A DNA stretch of 64,000 nt from Symbiodinium natans (GCA_905221605.1 CAJNDS010002321.1:48501-112500), one strand, 5' to 3'. Positions 12,327 to 23,650 are shown, counted from the stretch's first letter. The notes: a model not told the origin generated them from the sequence alone. Made by a program: numbers and translations.

Positions 12327-12734
12327 GGGGGGTGAGGGGGGCTGTGATATTTCCGCAGTATACAAAAAAGTAAAGAAGAACACTATCTGGCATAGCAAAG
12401 TAAAGTATGGTGCAAATACCATAAAAGAATACATTTTTGCAATATAATACAGTATATGACATGTATGTATAAAGATGCACTAGGGCTTAGAGGGGGGGGG
12501 TTATACCGTGTTCTGCGTTGACTTGGCACGTTGCAGGTGCCACGGCAAGTCTGGTCTCTCACTGGGTTTCTGAGGATCCCACAACCTGCAGCGACCTGCA
12601 ATGGGTTTAGGGTTTAGAGTTTAGGGTTTCGGACAGCTCATTGCGCAGGACGCCAATGCCCGGCCGAAGGTTTTCTTCACAACCCTTTCTGGAGTGGCAA
12701 GTAGCGCACCCCAAGCCCTTTCCGACAAGCCTCA

Positions 12735-12847
12735 ATTGGGATGTTCCGCTGTATACTGACAGTTGTACACTAACAGTCCTTTAATAAGCATTTTCATACT
12801 TCCTATTCGAATCCCCACAAAGGACTGCTAGTATAAGGGATCCCAAA
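12735..12847. mobile_element. Family B element
   Basis: TTGGGATGTTCC at the left, then ACTAACAGTCCTTTAATA, then the inverted AAAGGACTGCTAGTATAAGGGATCCCAA at the right. A small extra segment duplicates TACTGACAGT near the left end. Confidence 0.8.
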
Positions 12848-13060
12848 CCCTAAAAACCCTAAGCCCTAAAAGCCCTGAAAACCCTAATAACCCTAAAACC
12901 CCCAAAAACCCTAAAAACCCTAAAAACCCTAAAAACCCTAAAACCCTAAAACCCGAAAAGCCCTAAAAACTCTAAAAGCCCTAAAAACCCTAAAAACCCT
13001 AAAAGCCCTAAAACCCCTAAAAACCCAAAAAACCCTAAAAACCCTAAACCAACAAAACCC
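12848..13060. repeat. AACCCTAAAA-type variant minisatellite
   Basis: Units of AAACCCTAAA, AAAGCCCTAAA and AAAACCCTAAA follow directly after the family B element at 12735-12847. Frames here read as repeated Phe-Arg-Val and are not genes. Confidence 0.85.
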
Positions 13061-13862
13061 CCCACTGCGATGGGCCGCCTCGGCTCCAGATCCCGGAGCA
13101 AAGCCAGAGCGGGGAGCCAAGAGCCGGCGCGCTCCTCAGGGTTGAGGGTTTCTCTTTGTCGCTCCCACGGTCTAGGTTTTTTTTCCCACCCGTTTCAGGG
13201 TTTAGGGTTTAGGGTTAGGGATTAGGGTTTTAGGGTTTTAGGGTGTTAGGGATTAGGGCAAGTTTAGGGTTTATAGGGTTTGGCTTTATTGTAGTTGTCC
13301 CTTTTGCTTGGGGGAGTACTGCTGTGCACATGTATATTTAAGCAAAGCCTATGTAGGGTTCATAGGGCCTATACGGTTTTAGGGTCGACAGGGTGTTTGT
13401 AGGCCCTCAACCTTAAACCCTAAACCACTGCGGCTTTGGGGTTGCTTGCTGGTTTTTTTTACACCACCCGCCTTGCCAAGCTCCACGAGGGTAGGGCTTT
13501 TGGGGCTTGTGGGGTTAAAAACTTAAACCCTAAACCCGAAACCCTAAACCATTACGGTTTGTTTGCAAGGCTTACATGGTTGGCTTTGTATCGGTTTTGT
13601 TTTTGCCAGGACTCATGGGGTTTAAGGTGCTCTGCAGGTTTTGAGGTCTTTTTTTGTCGGCTTGGTTAACCTGCTGGCAGGGTTTAGAAGGCATTGCCTG
13701 TGGGTCTCATAACCCTTTTTGCTAACCCCTAAACCCTTCTGCTCTTTTACAGGGCTTGGCTTTTTTTATGGCTTGATTCTCTCTTTCCTTTTTGGAGGGG
13801 GCCTGTGCCACAGGCAGGGCCAAACTCAAACTTCCTGTTGACCCCTGCCCACTATGGGACCC

Positions 13863-13974
13863 GACTCGGAGGTTCATGGATACTCAGAAGTAGGGCCATA
13901 ACTTGGGTAACTATGGTCATAACCTTATTTAGGGTATAGCCCTACTTGTATAAGTACCCAGAAACCTTCAAGTA
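13863..13974. mobile_element. Family A element
   Basis: ACTCGGAGGTTCATGGATAC and GTACCCAGAAACCTTCAAGTAG are inverted, with AAGTAGGGC / GCCCTACTT inside. 112 bp, non-coding. Confidence 0.8.
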
Positions 13975-14255
13975 GCAGCCCCCTCAATATGATTGCTTGC
14001 CTGGGACTTGACAAGGGCGCTTGGGACCGAGCGCAGGCCGAAGCTGCTGCATTCATGGTGGTGACCTCCAGCTTGCTCTAGGCCCTACAGGCCAGACGTG
14101 CAGACGATATGACACTACTGGGGTGAAATTGCAAAAGCAGCTTGCGTGGCTTACACTTTTGTAGTTGTACCGGGAGAAGAACAGAGCGAGCGAGCGAGAG
14201 AGAGAGAGAGAAGCAACAAATCAACAACTAACCAGAGTACTTCTATGCATATATC

Positions 14256-14315
14256 TACATACATACATACATACATACATACATACATACATACATACAT
14301 ACATACATACATACA
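14256..14315. repeat. CATA microsatellite
   Basis: About fifteen CATA units followed by an AT run to 14341. The Tyr-Ile-His and Met-Tyr-Val frames across it are artefacts. Confidence 0.95.
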
Positions 14316-14704
14316 CTTACTTATATATATATATAATACATATAACGTGCCTCGGCACTCTACAAGGGTTGAGGATTCTGGGCTGCGCATCTGCTGGTTT
14401 GATGTGAGGCGCTCAACTTTCAAACGTAAGGCTGGAACGCTGGGCTGCACAGCCAGGAAGCTCATCTGTGACCTCTTAGCTCCAATTTCCCTTATGAGGC
14501 TTGTGGTTCATACACCTAAATAGGTATTCAGTAGCATAGCTAGGGTCTACTGAAATTAAACTGAGTAGCAGAGGGTATATTATCCAATTTGAGGGTTCAT
14601 TTGGTCCCCGAGGAACACAGTGCAGGATGTGCACGAGGCTGGGAAGACGTCTGTAAGCCCAGCGCAGCAGAGATGAGGCCCCTTCCCACTTCGCACGCCT
14701 CATG

Positions 14705-14818
14705 GGGGTTTAGGGGTTTAGGGGTTTATAGGGTTTAAATTTAGGGTTTAGGGGTTTATAGGGTTTAAATTTAGGGTTTAGGGGTTTTAGGGTTTAAATT
14801 TAGGGTTTAGGGTTTAGG
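14705..14818. repeat. Tandem repeat of about 40 bp derived from TTTAGGG
   Basis: Three units combining TTTAGGGGTTTATAGGG and TTTAAATTTAGGG. It shows telomere-like heptamers being amplified as a longer unit. Confidence 0.85.
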
Positions 14819-15527
14819 GCAGGAACTCTGCCGGCTCCCTCTATTCGGGTATATACTCAATACATTATTTGCCCAAGCAAATCAGCACATGCTCGAATCT
14901 CCTGACTCCTGACTACTGATATCGTGTATGATGAAACTGATTGATGCGCATTTTTCTCAGCTCTGGGAAGCAAACTTCTCACAGGCACTGATCCCTGCAC
15001 CTGGGCCGGCGAGATGCGTGCGACACGCAGAGTGCTTGGACGGGCCGAATTAAGCCGCCGGCTGAAAGAAATCAGCCCAGGAAGCACACCTGCTGCGCAT
15101 GCACGCCCTATAGATTCGAGAACCTCCAATGAGCAACTGTGAGCAGAAGTATACGTATCCCAAACAGTCTATGTGTGTGTATATATATATATACATACTG
15201 CAAGATGCAGTATGCGCATCTTGCAGACATGTCAAGACGATATAGTATACTAACGTATACTACGTATGCTCGCTCGGCCTACTCGCGGCATCTGCGACAA
15301 CCTCGGCCACTTGTGGATTCAATTTGAGGGTTTCTAGGGTTTGGAGTTTCGGGTTTTCCTCTAAGAACCCAAGACTATATTTTCTGTCGGTCACGAAGAG
15401 GTTTTCAACAACAATTTGCAGAGAAACAGGTTTGGGTGTTCAGTGGTACAGTTCAAGGGGTCGAAATGCGGTTTATTGTAGGGGTGCACGCGTAGCGATC
15501 AAACCAGCTTTTCCTAAATGACATGAC

Positions 15528-15657
15528 TCACCCACCCAGAGCGGCCACTGTCTCAGAGGTCAAACATCTCTTCTGCCACTTGGAGTGAGTGCGCCGAGCT
15601 GCAGATTCAGTGCCCAGGACCATTGTTGCGACTTCTCGCAGGCGGTCATGGAAGCAC
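15528..15657 (-). CDS. Unidentified protein gene, last exon
   Basis: Starts after TCTCAG in phase 2 and runs 42 codons to an in-frame TGA. It contains CFHDRLREVATMVLGTES. The phase matches the donor of the exon at 15687-15809 exactly, which is the main evidence that the two belong together. No family recognised; whether this stop is the true end is uncertain. Confidence 0.45.
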
Positions 15658-15686
15658 CTGAGAAAGCGCCGCCAACTCTAACTTAC

Positions 15687-15809
15687 ATAGCTACAACCCG
15701 CCGCAGGAACATGGCCATGGTTATAGGCAAAGCAGCCATAAAGCACCCAATCAACAGCCGGTCCGTCACATTTTCCGCCGGCAACCCAAGCATTACGATT
15801 GTAGCTGAC
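15687..15809 (-). CDS. Unidentified protein gene, exon with a hydrophobic segment
   Basis: Acceptor CTTAAG, donor GTAAGT (the canonical eukaryotic consensus). Forty codons including a likely membrane span, LLIGCFMAALPITMAMF, followed by RR. Both ends agree in phase with the neighbouring exons. Confidence 0.55.
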
Positions 15810-15834
15810 CTTAAGCCTCAAAACGGCAGGTCAC

Positions 15835-16205
15835 GTGATGTCGTCGTCCGACAAGGGGCTGAATCCAAAAACACGTTGGAGCGCTTCCCTGAGTTGCTCG
15901 GTGGAGAGGAGATCCGTTGCTGGAAATGAAAGTGCATTCACGCAGCAGCTGCATTCGGCCGGCAGCGCGAGCATCACGCGGCGGCAGGCTTTGGGGCCGA
16001 AGGTCTCGCAGCGCAGCCCTGCCGCACTCGCCAGGGAACGCAGGGCTTGGCGGGTCGGGGCCTCCAGGGTCCCAGGCAGAAGCAGCCGCTCGTAGCCGCT
16101 CTCTGAAGGCGATGCCGTGCGCAAGCTGCCGTGCCAAGTGAAGGGCTGGAGGCCATGCGAGCTCGCGCCGCGGAAGGCGGAGGAAAGACCCAAGGAGCGT
16201 CCCAT
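15835..16205 (-). CDS. Unidentified protein gene, main exon (possible R3H-like segment)
   Basis: A 371-bp exon after TTGAAG, with a GT donor. Residues around 46-90 (starting ERLLLPGTLEAPTRQALRS) loosely resemble an R3H single-strand nucleic-acid-binding fold (Leu-Pro, helix, then a short Arg-rich strand), but the defining Arg-x3-His is not evident, so this is a weak suggestion. Its 3' end reads STEQLREALQRVFGFSP. An alternative is that this exon starts a gene at the ATG at 16260-16262. Confidence 0.55.
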
Positions 16206-16646
16206 CTTCAAGACGTGACTGACTGGTCTGGAAGTTAGATTAGAAGTGGGGATCACTACCATGCAATGCCCTTGCCTGAGGGCAGGTTAAACCAACTAGC
16301 TGCTACGAGTAGCTGTGTTGCTTCCTACACTTGTTGGGAAGCCATTGCCACATCGACTTTGGAACAAACATGCTGTATACCTTGCTGCAACAGACTACCA
16401 GAAGATGCTCGAAGCTTCTCATCAGCAACACAAACACACTGGAAGCGCGATGGGAACCTTAGAAGCTTAATTCGCGCAGGCGTCACGAGCTGGATGCTTG
16501 GTTTTCTTGCCTGCACGAGTTTGTCCAGCTTGCCTGTCTTTCTGGCATTTTCTGGCGTCAGGCATTCATGTGCTACCAGGCTGCAAGAAACTGCCCGATC
16601 TTAGGAACCGAGAGAACCCCAAAAGGCCTTCGGCCCCTCTACTTAC

Positions 16647-16731
16647 TTTCACGAGGATGGCATTGGTACAGGACTGATTCTGATGCCTCAAGTCAATTAC
16701 CGTATCTGCAGGAAAGTTTGTGCCTGGCGGC
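16647..16731 (-). CDS. Unidentified protein gene, exon
   Basis: Acceptor CACGAG, donor AAAGTAAGT. Twenty-eight codons including FPADTVIDLRHQNQSC. It enters in phase 2 and leaves in phase 0, matching the flanking exons. Not recognised. Confidence 0.45.
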
Positions 16732-17097
16732 CTCGTGCGACTGCTAACCTGCATGTTGCAGGAAACGACCGTGACCTTGAAAAAAGTCCATGCAAGGTCT
16801 GCCACGTACCAGTCTGAGTCTGCTCGATTAACAAAGGCACGAGCAGCTGTCCGAGTATCCCTTAGCATGTGCTGTCACATAAGCTACCCGGTTACAATCT
16901 GCTACACTATCCTTCTTGGAAAGGCTTTCGTGATGTATGGCTCTCCCAAACGTCCCTCCGTGTCGGGAGCGTTGCCTTATAAGACCTCCCCAGTGCAACG
17001 TACAGGAAAGTGGCCCTACATACTGACACCTAAGTTGTCCAGGTCTCGAGGTCTTTCGGAGGACATCATAAAAGCCCCACACCCTTTTCAAGCCTAC

Positions 17098-17203
17098 TCG
17101 GCTATGGGCTGCGGGAGGCCCTCCAGCAGCAGCAGCTCCGCCACGGCTCGCTGAAGGAGTGCACCCGACAAGGCGTAGGTCGCGGCGCAGGTGCCCACCA
17201 GGC
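17098..17203 (-). CDS. Unidentified protein gene, upstream exon
   Basis: Acceptor GGGAG/GC, donor GA/GTAGGC. Thirty-four codons, hydrophobic and helical (LVGTCAATYALSGALLQ, then AVAELLLLEGLPQP). The acceptor lies four bases from the end of the family E element at 17207-17299, so the element forms the 3' end of the upstream intron. Earlier exons were not found. Confidence 0.5.
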
Positions 17204-17206
17204 CTC

Positions 17207-17299
17207 CCAGGATGGGATATTATGGGCCATAAAATCCCCATGATGAACCCTATAATAGGGCCTTTTATAAGGGATCAATTGGGTATAACAGCCCATCCT
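17207..17299. mobile_element. Family E inverted-repeat element abutting an exon
   Basis: CCCAGGATGGG at the left and GCCCATCCTGG at the right are inverted. The second copy at 37399-37491 is in reverse orientation and shares the ends and a central AGGGCCTTTT. About 93 bp, non-coding. Confidence 0.75.
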
Positions 17300-19530
17300 G
17301 GTAAGCAAGATGCACTAACGCTTCGGGGTCTCGAATGGCAGGTGAGGTGCTACCGGTCAGGAACGAAGTGTCAAGACCTTTGCGTCGAGTCAATGGAACC
17401 AAGGTGTCACATGGTGTCGCATGGAATCCGGAAACCATGATACTTCAAAGTGTGTTTTGCTGAGTCGGAAATTGCAAGAGTCGGGGAAATTCGGTTGTTT
17501 CATGTTGTTTCTTGTGGCATCATGCCATGTTGACTAGCAAGTGGAACCCTTTTAAAAGCTCGTGGGTCTTGTACACCTGTCATATTGCACTAAACTCTAA
17601 ACCCTAAACCCTGCAGATCTGAAAAACCTCAGCCCTTGGTTAGAACCCGAGCTGAAACCCTTTTGCATCCAGGTCTCTTGCAGCCAGCCGGGATAGAGTT
17701 GAGTCTGAGGTCTGAGGATTTAAACTGATGCAGCCGAGCTCAGCTCAAGCCAACATACCGAAACTAGACTTAGAGGTAAAGCTGCCGAGGGCCAAGCACA
17801 AGACTCGGCTTCTTATCTGCCGTACGTTCGATGTACAGTGCAGCTGAGATCCTGCCTGCCAGAAGCCAGCAGCCGCGCCGCAGCAAGGCCCAGGAATAAC
17901 CTGTAGCCTGCCACTGGAAGCTTTCTTGTTCAATCAGCCCTGAACGGTTTACGGTTCATGCTTTAGGGATTGAATCAGTCCTAGAAGGTTTGTGGTCTAG
18001 GGGAGACTTGATAATGAGGACCTTAGTCGTGTAGATCAGCTCTGGCGCCTCGAGTGCCAGGGCTTTGGGAACAGTTGTCCTGCCCGCAGTCAACCCCGTG
18101 CCCTCCCCCTCCGCAGGGAAACCGTGCCACACCGTGTTGTGCAGGAGCCATCCGGCTCTCAAACTCACAGCTCCTGCCCCTGCAGAACCCCAGCTAGTTC
18201 CGTCCCGCGACCAGGCCAGGGTTGAGAACAGCACGCAGACGGAAGCCGAAGGGAGGACTGGAACCACTAGAACAAGAAGAACCTGACCCCCGAAAGGGAT
18301 CATTCTGTCGCAAAGTTTCGGCTCTCACGCGAGACCTGGCGAGAATACAGAATACAGTACCTAGGCCACACGGAGCAGAAGCCCATTCGTCTCCTGCCGT
18401 TGCGGTGAACCCGAAACCCCGTAGCTCGAATCCTTTTCAGAATTCTTTCCTTTACCCTAAATACCAAGCTCTAAACCCTGAAAACCCCGAACCATCCTTT
18501 TGTTCATACCTTGGGGCCCAAATGAACCCTAAAACTGGGGTCATGTACTCTCTAACTACTACAATAATTCCGAGTAAGGGATTCGAACCATAAACCTTTT
18601 AGGGTTCATGTCCTAAACCCTAAATCCTAAACCCCAAACCCTAAGCCATATAAATCGAGGCTTCCCTCTCTTGCATAGACGTTCATATCCCCAGGCCTTT
18701 GCCAGCCGCCTGGCGCCTCGCAAATTGCCCAGCAGCAGCGCAGCCCAGACCTGCACTAGGCGGAGTCGCTTTAGTGGTTTAGGGTTTATCCAGGGCTCAA
18801 ACATCACGATAATATTAAGTGTAAGAATAGCGAGGAGAATCCCTACAAACAACCCATGATAACTGGTAAGGCTATGTAGGGTTTAGGGTGGTGCGCTTGG
18901 GGAGTGCTGGATTCGAGAGGCGTAGAAGTTCAGAGGGCCCCCAAACAAATCGGCGACTCCAAACAGAGTGTGCCATTGTTGTTGCTTATGTGCGTTGGCC
19001 CCCTTCACACCCCCAGATTTCTTTTACAAAAGTCTCGGCCATTTCCTTGATCAAAGGATACAGCTCATGTTGTCCCAACAACGATTTCTTGTCTCCCAAA
19101 AGTGGTCAGTTCTTCGGTTCTTCAGAGGATGGGCCAATTCCGGCCCATGCTCACCCCAGACCCTTGAAAAGATCCAACAAGTAGAAGCCCCGCCCCCCCC
19201 CCCCAAGTAGCACCCTACGCTACTCTTAGGCCATTCTTCGGAGCCCTCAGCCTCCCAGGGGTCTGGGCACCGAGTAGTGTGTGGCAATTGGCAAGGCTTA
19301 TCATGCTTATCCCTCTTTGAGCTTTAGGCCTTTCACAAGTTTCCAAGATGCGAAACGTGAAATCCCACCCCGGCCGCCCGAGCCGTAATTTTGGGAGCCA
19401 TAATCCCTTGCCAAACTCGTGAAGAGCTTCTTTGTTTTCATGCTTCTCAATGGACTGAAGGGCATGCTACTTCTGTCACAAGCTCCACGCACAACTCGGA
19501 GGTTTTAGGAGGTCTGGGACTTCTCTGAGT
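17300..19530. other. Gene-poor stretch below the ankyrin gene
   Basis: Only short frames. The one at 18690-18765 (minus, VWAALLLGNLRGARRLAKA after a TGCAG acceptor) is ankyrin-like and could continue the gene above it. Short CCCTAAA traces occur at 17587-17612 and 18614-18643. Confidence 0.4.
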
Positions 19531-19537
19531 ATCGGAC

Positions 19538-19585
19538 ATCATCTGGGTTGACAACTGCGCCGCCAGTGACCAGTCTCCCGATGAC
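19538..19585 (-). CDS. RING/ankyrin gene, exon ending an ankyrin repeat
   Basis: Starts GTCATCGGG after CTGCCAG in phase 0, giving VIGRLVTGGAVVN. This is the second half of an ankyrin repeat and completes the half-repeat that ends the exon at 20167-20246. A GT donor follows GATGAT. Downstream exons are uncertain. Confidence 0.6.
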
Positions 19586-20007
19586 CTGGCAGGGGAAGAC
19601 CACTGGCTCACTTCCCAGACCCCTGCGCGGATTCAAAAAGATCCCCTTAAGGGTTCCTAAGGGCGACCCAAAACTACGGAATGAAACCGAGAACCACTAA
19701 GCCAACAAAGCCGTATAGGGTACTATTTGGGGGCTCTACTTGTTGGATCCTGCGAGGGGTCTGGGTTGTGATTCGCTACCAGGTGCCTGTCTCGGACTGC
19801 CTTCAACAGATGGGTCCCGAATTCCCACATGCCGTATCCAATCTAAGGCCACTTAAACATCAACCCCAAACCATCCGAACCACCATCATCCTTACCATCC
19901 TGATTGCTATTACCACGATTTCCTTTTATTCTTCTTCTAATTATTAGTATTAGTATTATTATTGCTATTAGTATTGTTGCTATTATTAGTCAAAACTTCC
20001 GATTATG

Positions 20008-20162
<155 letters not shown>

Positions 20163-20166
20163 GAGC

Positions 20167-20246
20167 CTCCGTGTGGCCGTTCAGCACAGCCGCTCGCATC
20201 GGCGAGGGGCCCCGGACTGATGATGGGCGGTTGGGATCCGCGTTGC
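20167..20246 (-). CDS. RING/ankyrin gene, ankyrin exon
   Basis: Acceptor CTCAGAG, GC donor after CACACGGAG. Reads NADPNRPSS then PSPMRAAVLNGHTE, the loop and first helix of an ankyrin repeat. It enters in phase 1 from 20428-20518 and leaves in phase 0. Confidence 0.75.
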
Positions 20247-20262
20247 CTCTGAGCACTTAGGG

Positions 20263-20345
20263 ACCCTAAACCCTAAACCCTAAACCCTAAACCCTAAACC
20301 CTAAACCCTAAACCCTAAACCCTAAACCCTAAACCCTAAACCCTA
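20263..20345. repeat. Telomere-like CCCTAAA array in an intron
   Basis: Eleven to twelve perfect copies in the 181-bp intron between the ankyrin exons at 20167-20246 and 20428-20518, filling nearly half of it. Confidence 0.95.
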
Positions 20346-20427
20346 GTTTCGGGTTTAGGCCCAGTTGAGTTCCCAGCGAAGCCACCACAACCTCCATGAA
20401 ACTCGTCTTGATTGGAACAAACCTCGC

Positions 20428-20518
20428 CTGAAAGTAGTCTGCTTACAGCTTCTTCGTGGCCACTGCGCACGGCTGCGTACAGGGGAGATGCAGATGCTGG
20501 AGGCACGTCTGCCTGGGC
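20428..20518 (-). CDS. RING/ankyrin gene, ankyrin exon
   Basis: Acceptor TTTCCAG, GC donor after CTTTCAG. Encodes AQADV then SPLYAAVRSGHEEAVSRLLS, an ankyrin repeat. Its first residues fit the break in the preceding exon (WLL joined to AQADV, as in the WLLAGRADV of the other repeats). Confidence 0.8.
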
Positions 20519-22103
20519 CTGGAAAGCCAGGCGCTAACCGGTACTAGTACTGCGGTGCTCAAAACCGCGGGGCTTCGTACCTGACTGCGCACCCTTCCAT
20601 CGCCTGAGGCTCCTGCTTATCAGCATCTGAAACAACTCGATCTTGAAGGGTAGCCAGGGCAGCCAGGGGTTGTTGGGGACCGCACAATGCTGGCTTGGGA
20701 AGATACAGCCCCTTACGGCTTGAGTGAGTCATTGGGCTTTTGACGCTCCGTTGGGGCGCTCCGCGCGCTCATTTCTCAGGCGAGGGCCTGCTTCGCGAGG
20801 AGCCAAGCGATGACCTCAACCATCTTCACATGATCATGTGCCTCAGGTCTTATTTACGAGTCATAGTGGCAACTGAAACTTGCCTTCTAACATGCCAGGG
20901 CCCATGACATACCCTCCCTGCAAAAGGACCTCTAGTCCCCTTGACACCCTAAAGCCCTTCTTTGGTGCTCCCCCCATGCCTCGGTAGGGGCCCTTGGGGA
21001 CAATCTAGCAAGATAATATATACATGGGGCGGCGTATGTACGTGCAACAGGACCCAAACTTAAACCGGTGCCCATACATTGATTGAAATGTATAATATCC
21101 TTTCAACCACCGTAACTTATAAACCCTAGAAAGCCGATAAACCATATAAGAAGCCTATAAACCCTATAAAAACCCTATACAACCCTGTCAACCCCATAAA
21201 CCCCATAAACCCTATAAAGCCGATTAACCCCATGTTCGATTACACCCAAAAAGCTTCCCCAGCCGACCTCGGAATGACCGCCGAGGGAGGCGAGGTAGAG
21301 AGCTGTCGACCCACCCACCATCTCCTGTCCGACTCTCAGAGGGTCTAGGGTTCATGGAGTTTATAGAGTTTATAAAGTTTATATAGAGTTTATAGGGTTT
21401 CGGGTTTCTGCTGCATGATCTGAGGGCCGCGCGCGATCCGGGTTTGGGATTTAGGGTTGAAGGTTTTTTGTTGCCAGCCGACTCGCCACAGCACTGCGGG
21501 GTCTACTGTACGACACCTTCGGAGAAAGCTTGCTCAGCTCTACGTGAAAAAAACAGGTTCTCAAGGACATCAAGTTTCGGGTTCCGGGTTTAAGGCTTGG
21601 GGCTTAGTCTAGGGTCTATAGGGTTTGGGTTGGCTTGGGATGGACTCAGGGTTTACGGTTTCAAGTTGTTATAGGGGCCTTGGGGGGGGTTCGACGCTCA
21701 TACTCCTACATGGCAGGGTAAGGATTCAAGGTTCGTGGAGGCAGCATTAGGGGTTTAGGGTTTGGTGGTTGGTTTTGTTTGGTTTGCCGCCTGCTAGCTG
21801 AACTGACGCCCACAACACCCTGCAAATTCACGAGATTTAGAGCGTAGGGCGTGAGATTTCGGCGTGAAGATTCGCAGGCTTCCGAACTTGGCCTTGTCTC
21901 GGGTGTGTGGGGTCTGGTTTGGAATTGCGTTAACTTTGACTTAAGACTTTAGGTTTTACTGCAAGTTTTACTTTCCCCAAGGGCCCATGTACCTTATTAT
22001 TATACACTTGGGCCCAAAAGCAAGTATTCCCTGTTTGGGCACATGGACCCTTAGGGTGTGTGGGATCTGGGCAGTTGTCCTTGTGCACGTCTGCTCGGCC
22101 GGC
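20519..22103. other. Large intron of the RING/ankyrin gene
   Basis: About 1.6 kb between ankyrin exons. Contains degenerate CCCTATAAA repeats at 21120-21240 and GGGTTTATAG repeats at 21350-21410. No coding segment was recognised, though another short exon could be hidden. Confidence 0.55.
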
Positions 22104-22787
22104 CAGCAACCAGGCCACCACTTCTGTGTGTCCGCTCTGTGCCGCAACGTGGAGAGCTGTGCCGCCACTGCGTGTGGTTTCATTGACGTCAGAGCGCGCA
22201 ACCAGCAACCGCGCCACAGACTCAGCGTGCCCATGGAGGGATGCATAGTGCAGCGCCGTGGCGCCATTTTCAGCTGTTACGTTGACGGAGGCCCCCTGCG
22301 CCAGCAAACGGACGATCACCTCAATGTGGCCGCTCTGTGCGGCCATGAACAAGGGCGTAATGCCACCTTCCATAGCCGCATCCACTTCAGCACTCCCTGC
22401 CAACAGCCAGGCCACAGCCTCCGTATGCCCATTCTGAGACGCAACATGCAAAGCTGTGCCGCCTCCGTCGACTGGCAAGTTCACAGAGGCCCCGCCCGCA
22501 AGAAGCCGCGCGACGGCGTCCGCATGCTGACCCTGAGCTGCTATGTACAAAGCTGTCGTGCCACCTGGTGCCAGCTGGTTCACTTCCGCAGCACTTGCCA
22601 GGAGCCTCGCGATCACCTCCGCATGCCCATTATGTGCAGCCATGTGTAAGGGCGCCACTCCACCAAGGGTGGTCCGGTTTACATTCGCCCCACTGGCAAT
22701 GAGGCGTTGCACGTCGGCAGCGTTGCCGGCTGCGGCCACTGCATGGAGGGAGCCTCGCACACCTTCTGGCCGGATGCGATGGTAGGT
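22104..22787 (-). CDS. RING/ankyrin gene, main ankyrin exon
   Basis: A 228-codon exon holding about seven ankyrin repeats of 33 residues, each with a TALHVAAQSGHTEVVAWLL-type core. The first starts SLHAVAAAGNAADVQRLI. Ankyrin repeats form a protein-binding surface and here probably select a substrate for the RING domain encoded upstream. The acceptor is GAGCAG (phase 0; CTCAG eight bases earlier is an alternative). The donor is GC inside the seventh repeat, where the next exon at 20428-20518 completes the repeat in frame. The open frame continues past the donor to 21930, but that tail does not look like ankyrin and is probably intron. Confidence 0.85.
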
Positions 22788-22899
22788 CTGCTCGCCTGAG
22801 ACGCACGTGTATAGGGTCGGGGTTCTTGAAAAAAACATTTAGAACCAAGTCAGGAGTCTGCTAGGACCTAGCAATGGACATGGGCCCCCATGGTTTCTC

Positions 22900-23002
22900 G
22901 ATTGCAGTCAACTGTCCGGTCTCGGGGTCAACTTCGAAGATCCCGTCTTCCAGGAGAGATGTATTGCAAATAGGGCATGCAGCTTTCACTCGGAACCATG
23001 TC
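22900..23002 (-). CDS. RING/ankyrin gene, second half of the RING-H2 domain
   Basis: Acceptor CTGAG. Reads TWFRVKAACPICNTSLLEDG, with the CPxC pair that closes a RING finger. Its phase 2 start joins to the exon at 23547-23650, giving CIRTWFRVKAACPIC with the conserved Trp. The 3' end (GA donor after GCAATC) was chosen for phase; a GC donor six bases earlier is possible. Confidence 0.75.
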
Positions 23003-23068
23003 CTCAGCAGTAGAGTGTTCCAATCAGATGGTGACATCCCAGCAGCTTGATCGAGGTCATGGCCATGT

Positions 23069-23143
23069 CCCAAAAATGGGGGTACCCCTTTTACACCGGG
23101 GCCCCCCAAAAAAGGGTACACCAATTTCGGAAACCCCCATTTG
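23069..23143. mobile_element. Short family C-like inverted repeat
   Basis: CAAAAATGGGGGTACC at the left and GGAAACCCCCATTTG at the right are inverted, with AAAGGGTAC / GGTACCCCTTTT inside. It lies in the RING intron; a related fragment is at 62130-62185. Confidence 0.6.
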
Positions 23144-23231
23144 TCGAATGCGTGGCCATGGCCCAGGGCATATCAACAGTGGACCTACACAGACGGGTCC
23201 ATTCGAAGGCTGAGACCAAACAGAGGCAACA

Positions 23232-23344
23232 GTACTAATTGCTTAAGAACCCCCCCCCTCCCAAAAACAACATATTCTTTCTTATTAAGGGTGAGAAAGC
23301 GATTCTTGTTTGTTATTCTTTTGGGGTTCTTAAGCAAATAGTAG
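23232..23344. mobile_element. Family D inverted-repeat element
   Basis: TACTAATTGCTTAAGAACC at the left and GGTTCTTAAGCAAATAGTA at the right are inverted. The second copy is at 45771-45883. Both copies are in introns. Non-coding, AT-rich centre. Confidence 0.8.
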
Positions 23345-23413
23345 AAAACACCTTTCACATCATCCACATCCCCGTGTCACGGTAGGATAGTGCCCGGGAC
23401 TGTTGCACCGTTC

Positions 23414-23526
23414 ACATGGGGGTTTACGACAATAAGGGACCCCCAATATAGTCCCCTAAGTACTAAATAGTAGGATCCCCTTATAGTAAGGACCCAATAA
23501 GGTACCTAATTTCGGAAACCCCACAT
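23414..23526. mobile_element. Family C inverted-repeat element
   Basis: ATGGGGGTTTACG at the left and CGGAAACCCCACAT at the right, with AAGGGACCCCC and the family core TAGGATCCCCTTATA. Other copies at 35600, 43629 and 45322. It ends about 20 bases from the RING exon at 23547. Confidence 0.8.
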
Positions 23527-23546
23527 GCCATGGTCAACTTAGCTGC

Positions 23547-23650
23547 CGGATGCATTCCCAGTGGAATGTGTGGATGCAGCCAGTGTCTGGAGCTGCTTGT
23601 GAGCGCCGCTCCGACGGCAGGATCTCTTCCAAGCAAACAGCGCAAATCAC
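23547..23650 (-). CDS. RING/ankyrin gene, first half of the RING-H2 domain (probable E3 ubiquitin ligase)
   Basis: Acceptor TTTGGAG, GC donor after GCATCCG. Encodes VICAVCLEEILPSERRS and, further on, GCIHTFHWECI. That supplies the Cys-x2-Cys, Cys-x-His and His-x2-Cys zinc ligands of a RING-H2 finger; the last CPxC is on the exon at 22900-23002. RING-H2 proteins recruit ubiquitin-conjugating enzymes, and joined to ankyrin repeats this is most likely an E3 ligase. The start of the gene, above 23650, was not found. Confidence 0.85.

Noticed and set aside
22630-22848. Overlapping frames on both strands of the ankyrin exon
   Set aside because: Shadows of the minus-strand ankyrin frame, which alone has the repeat signature.
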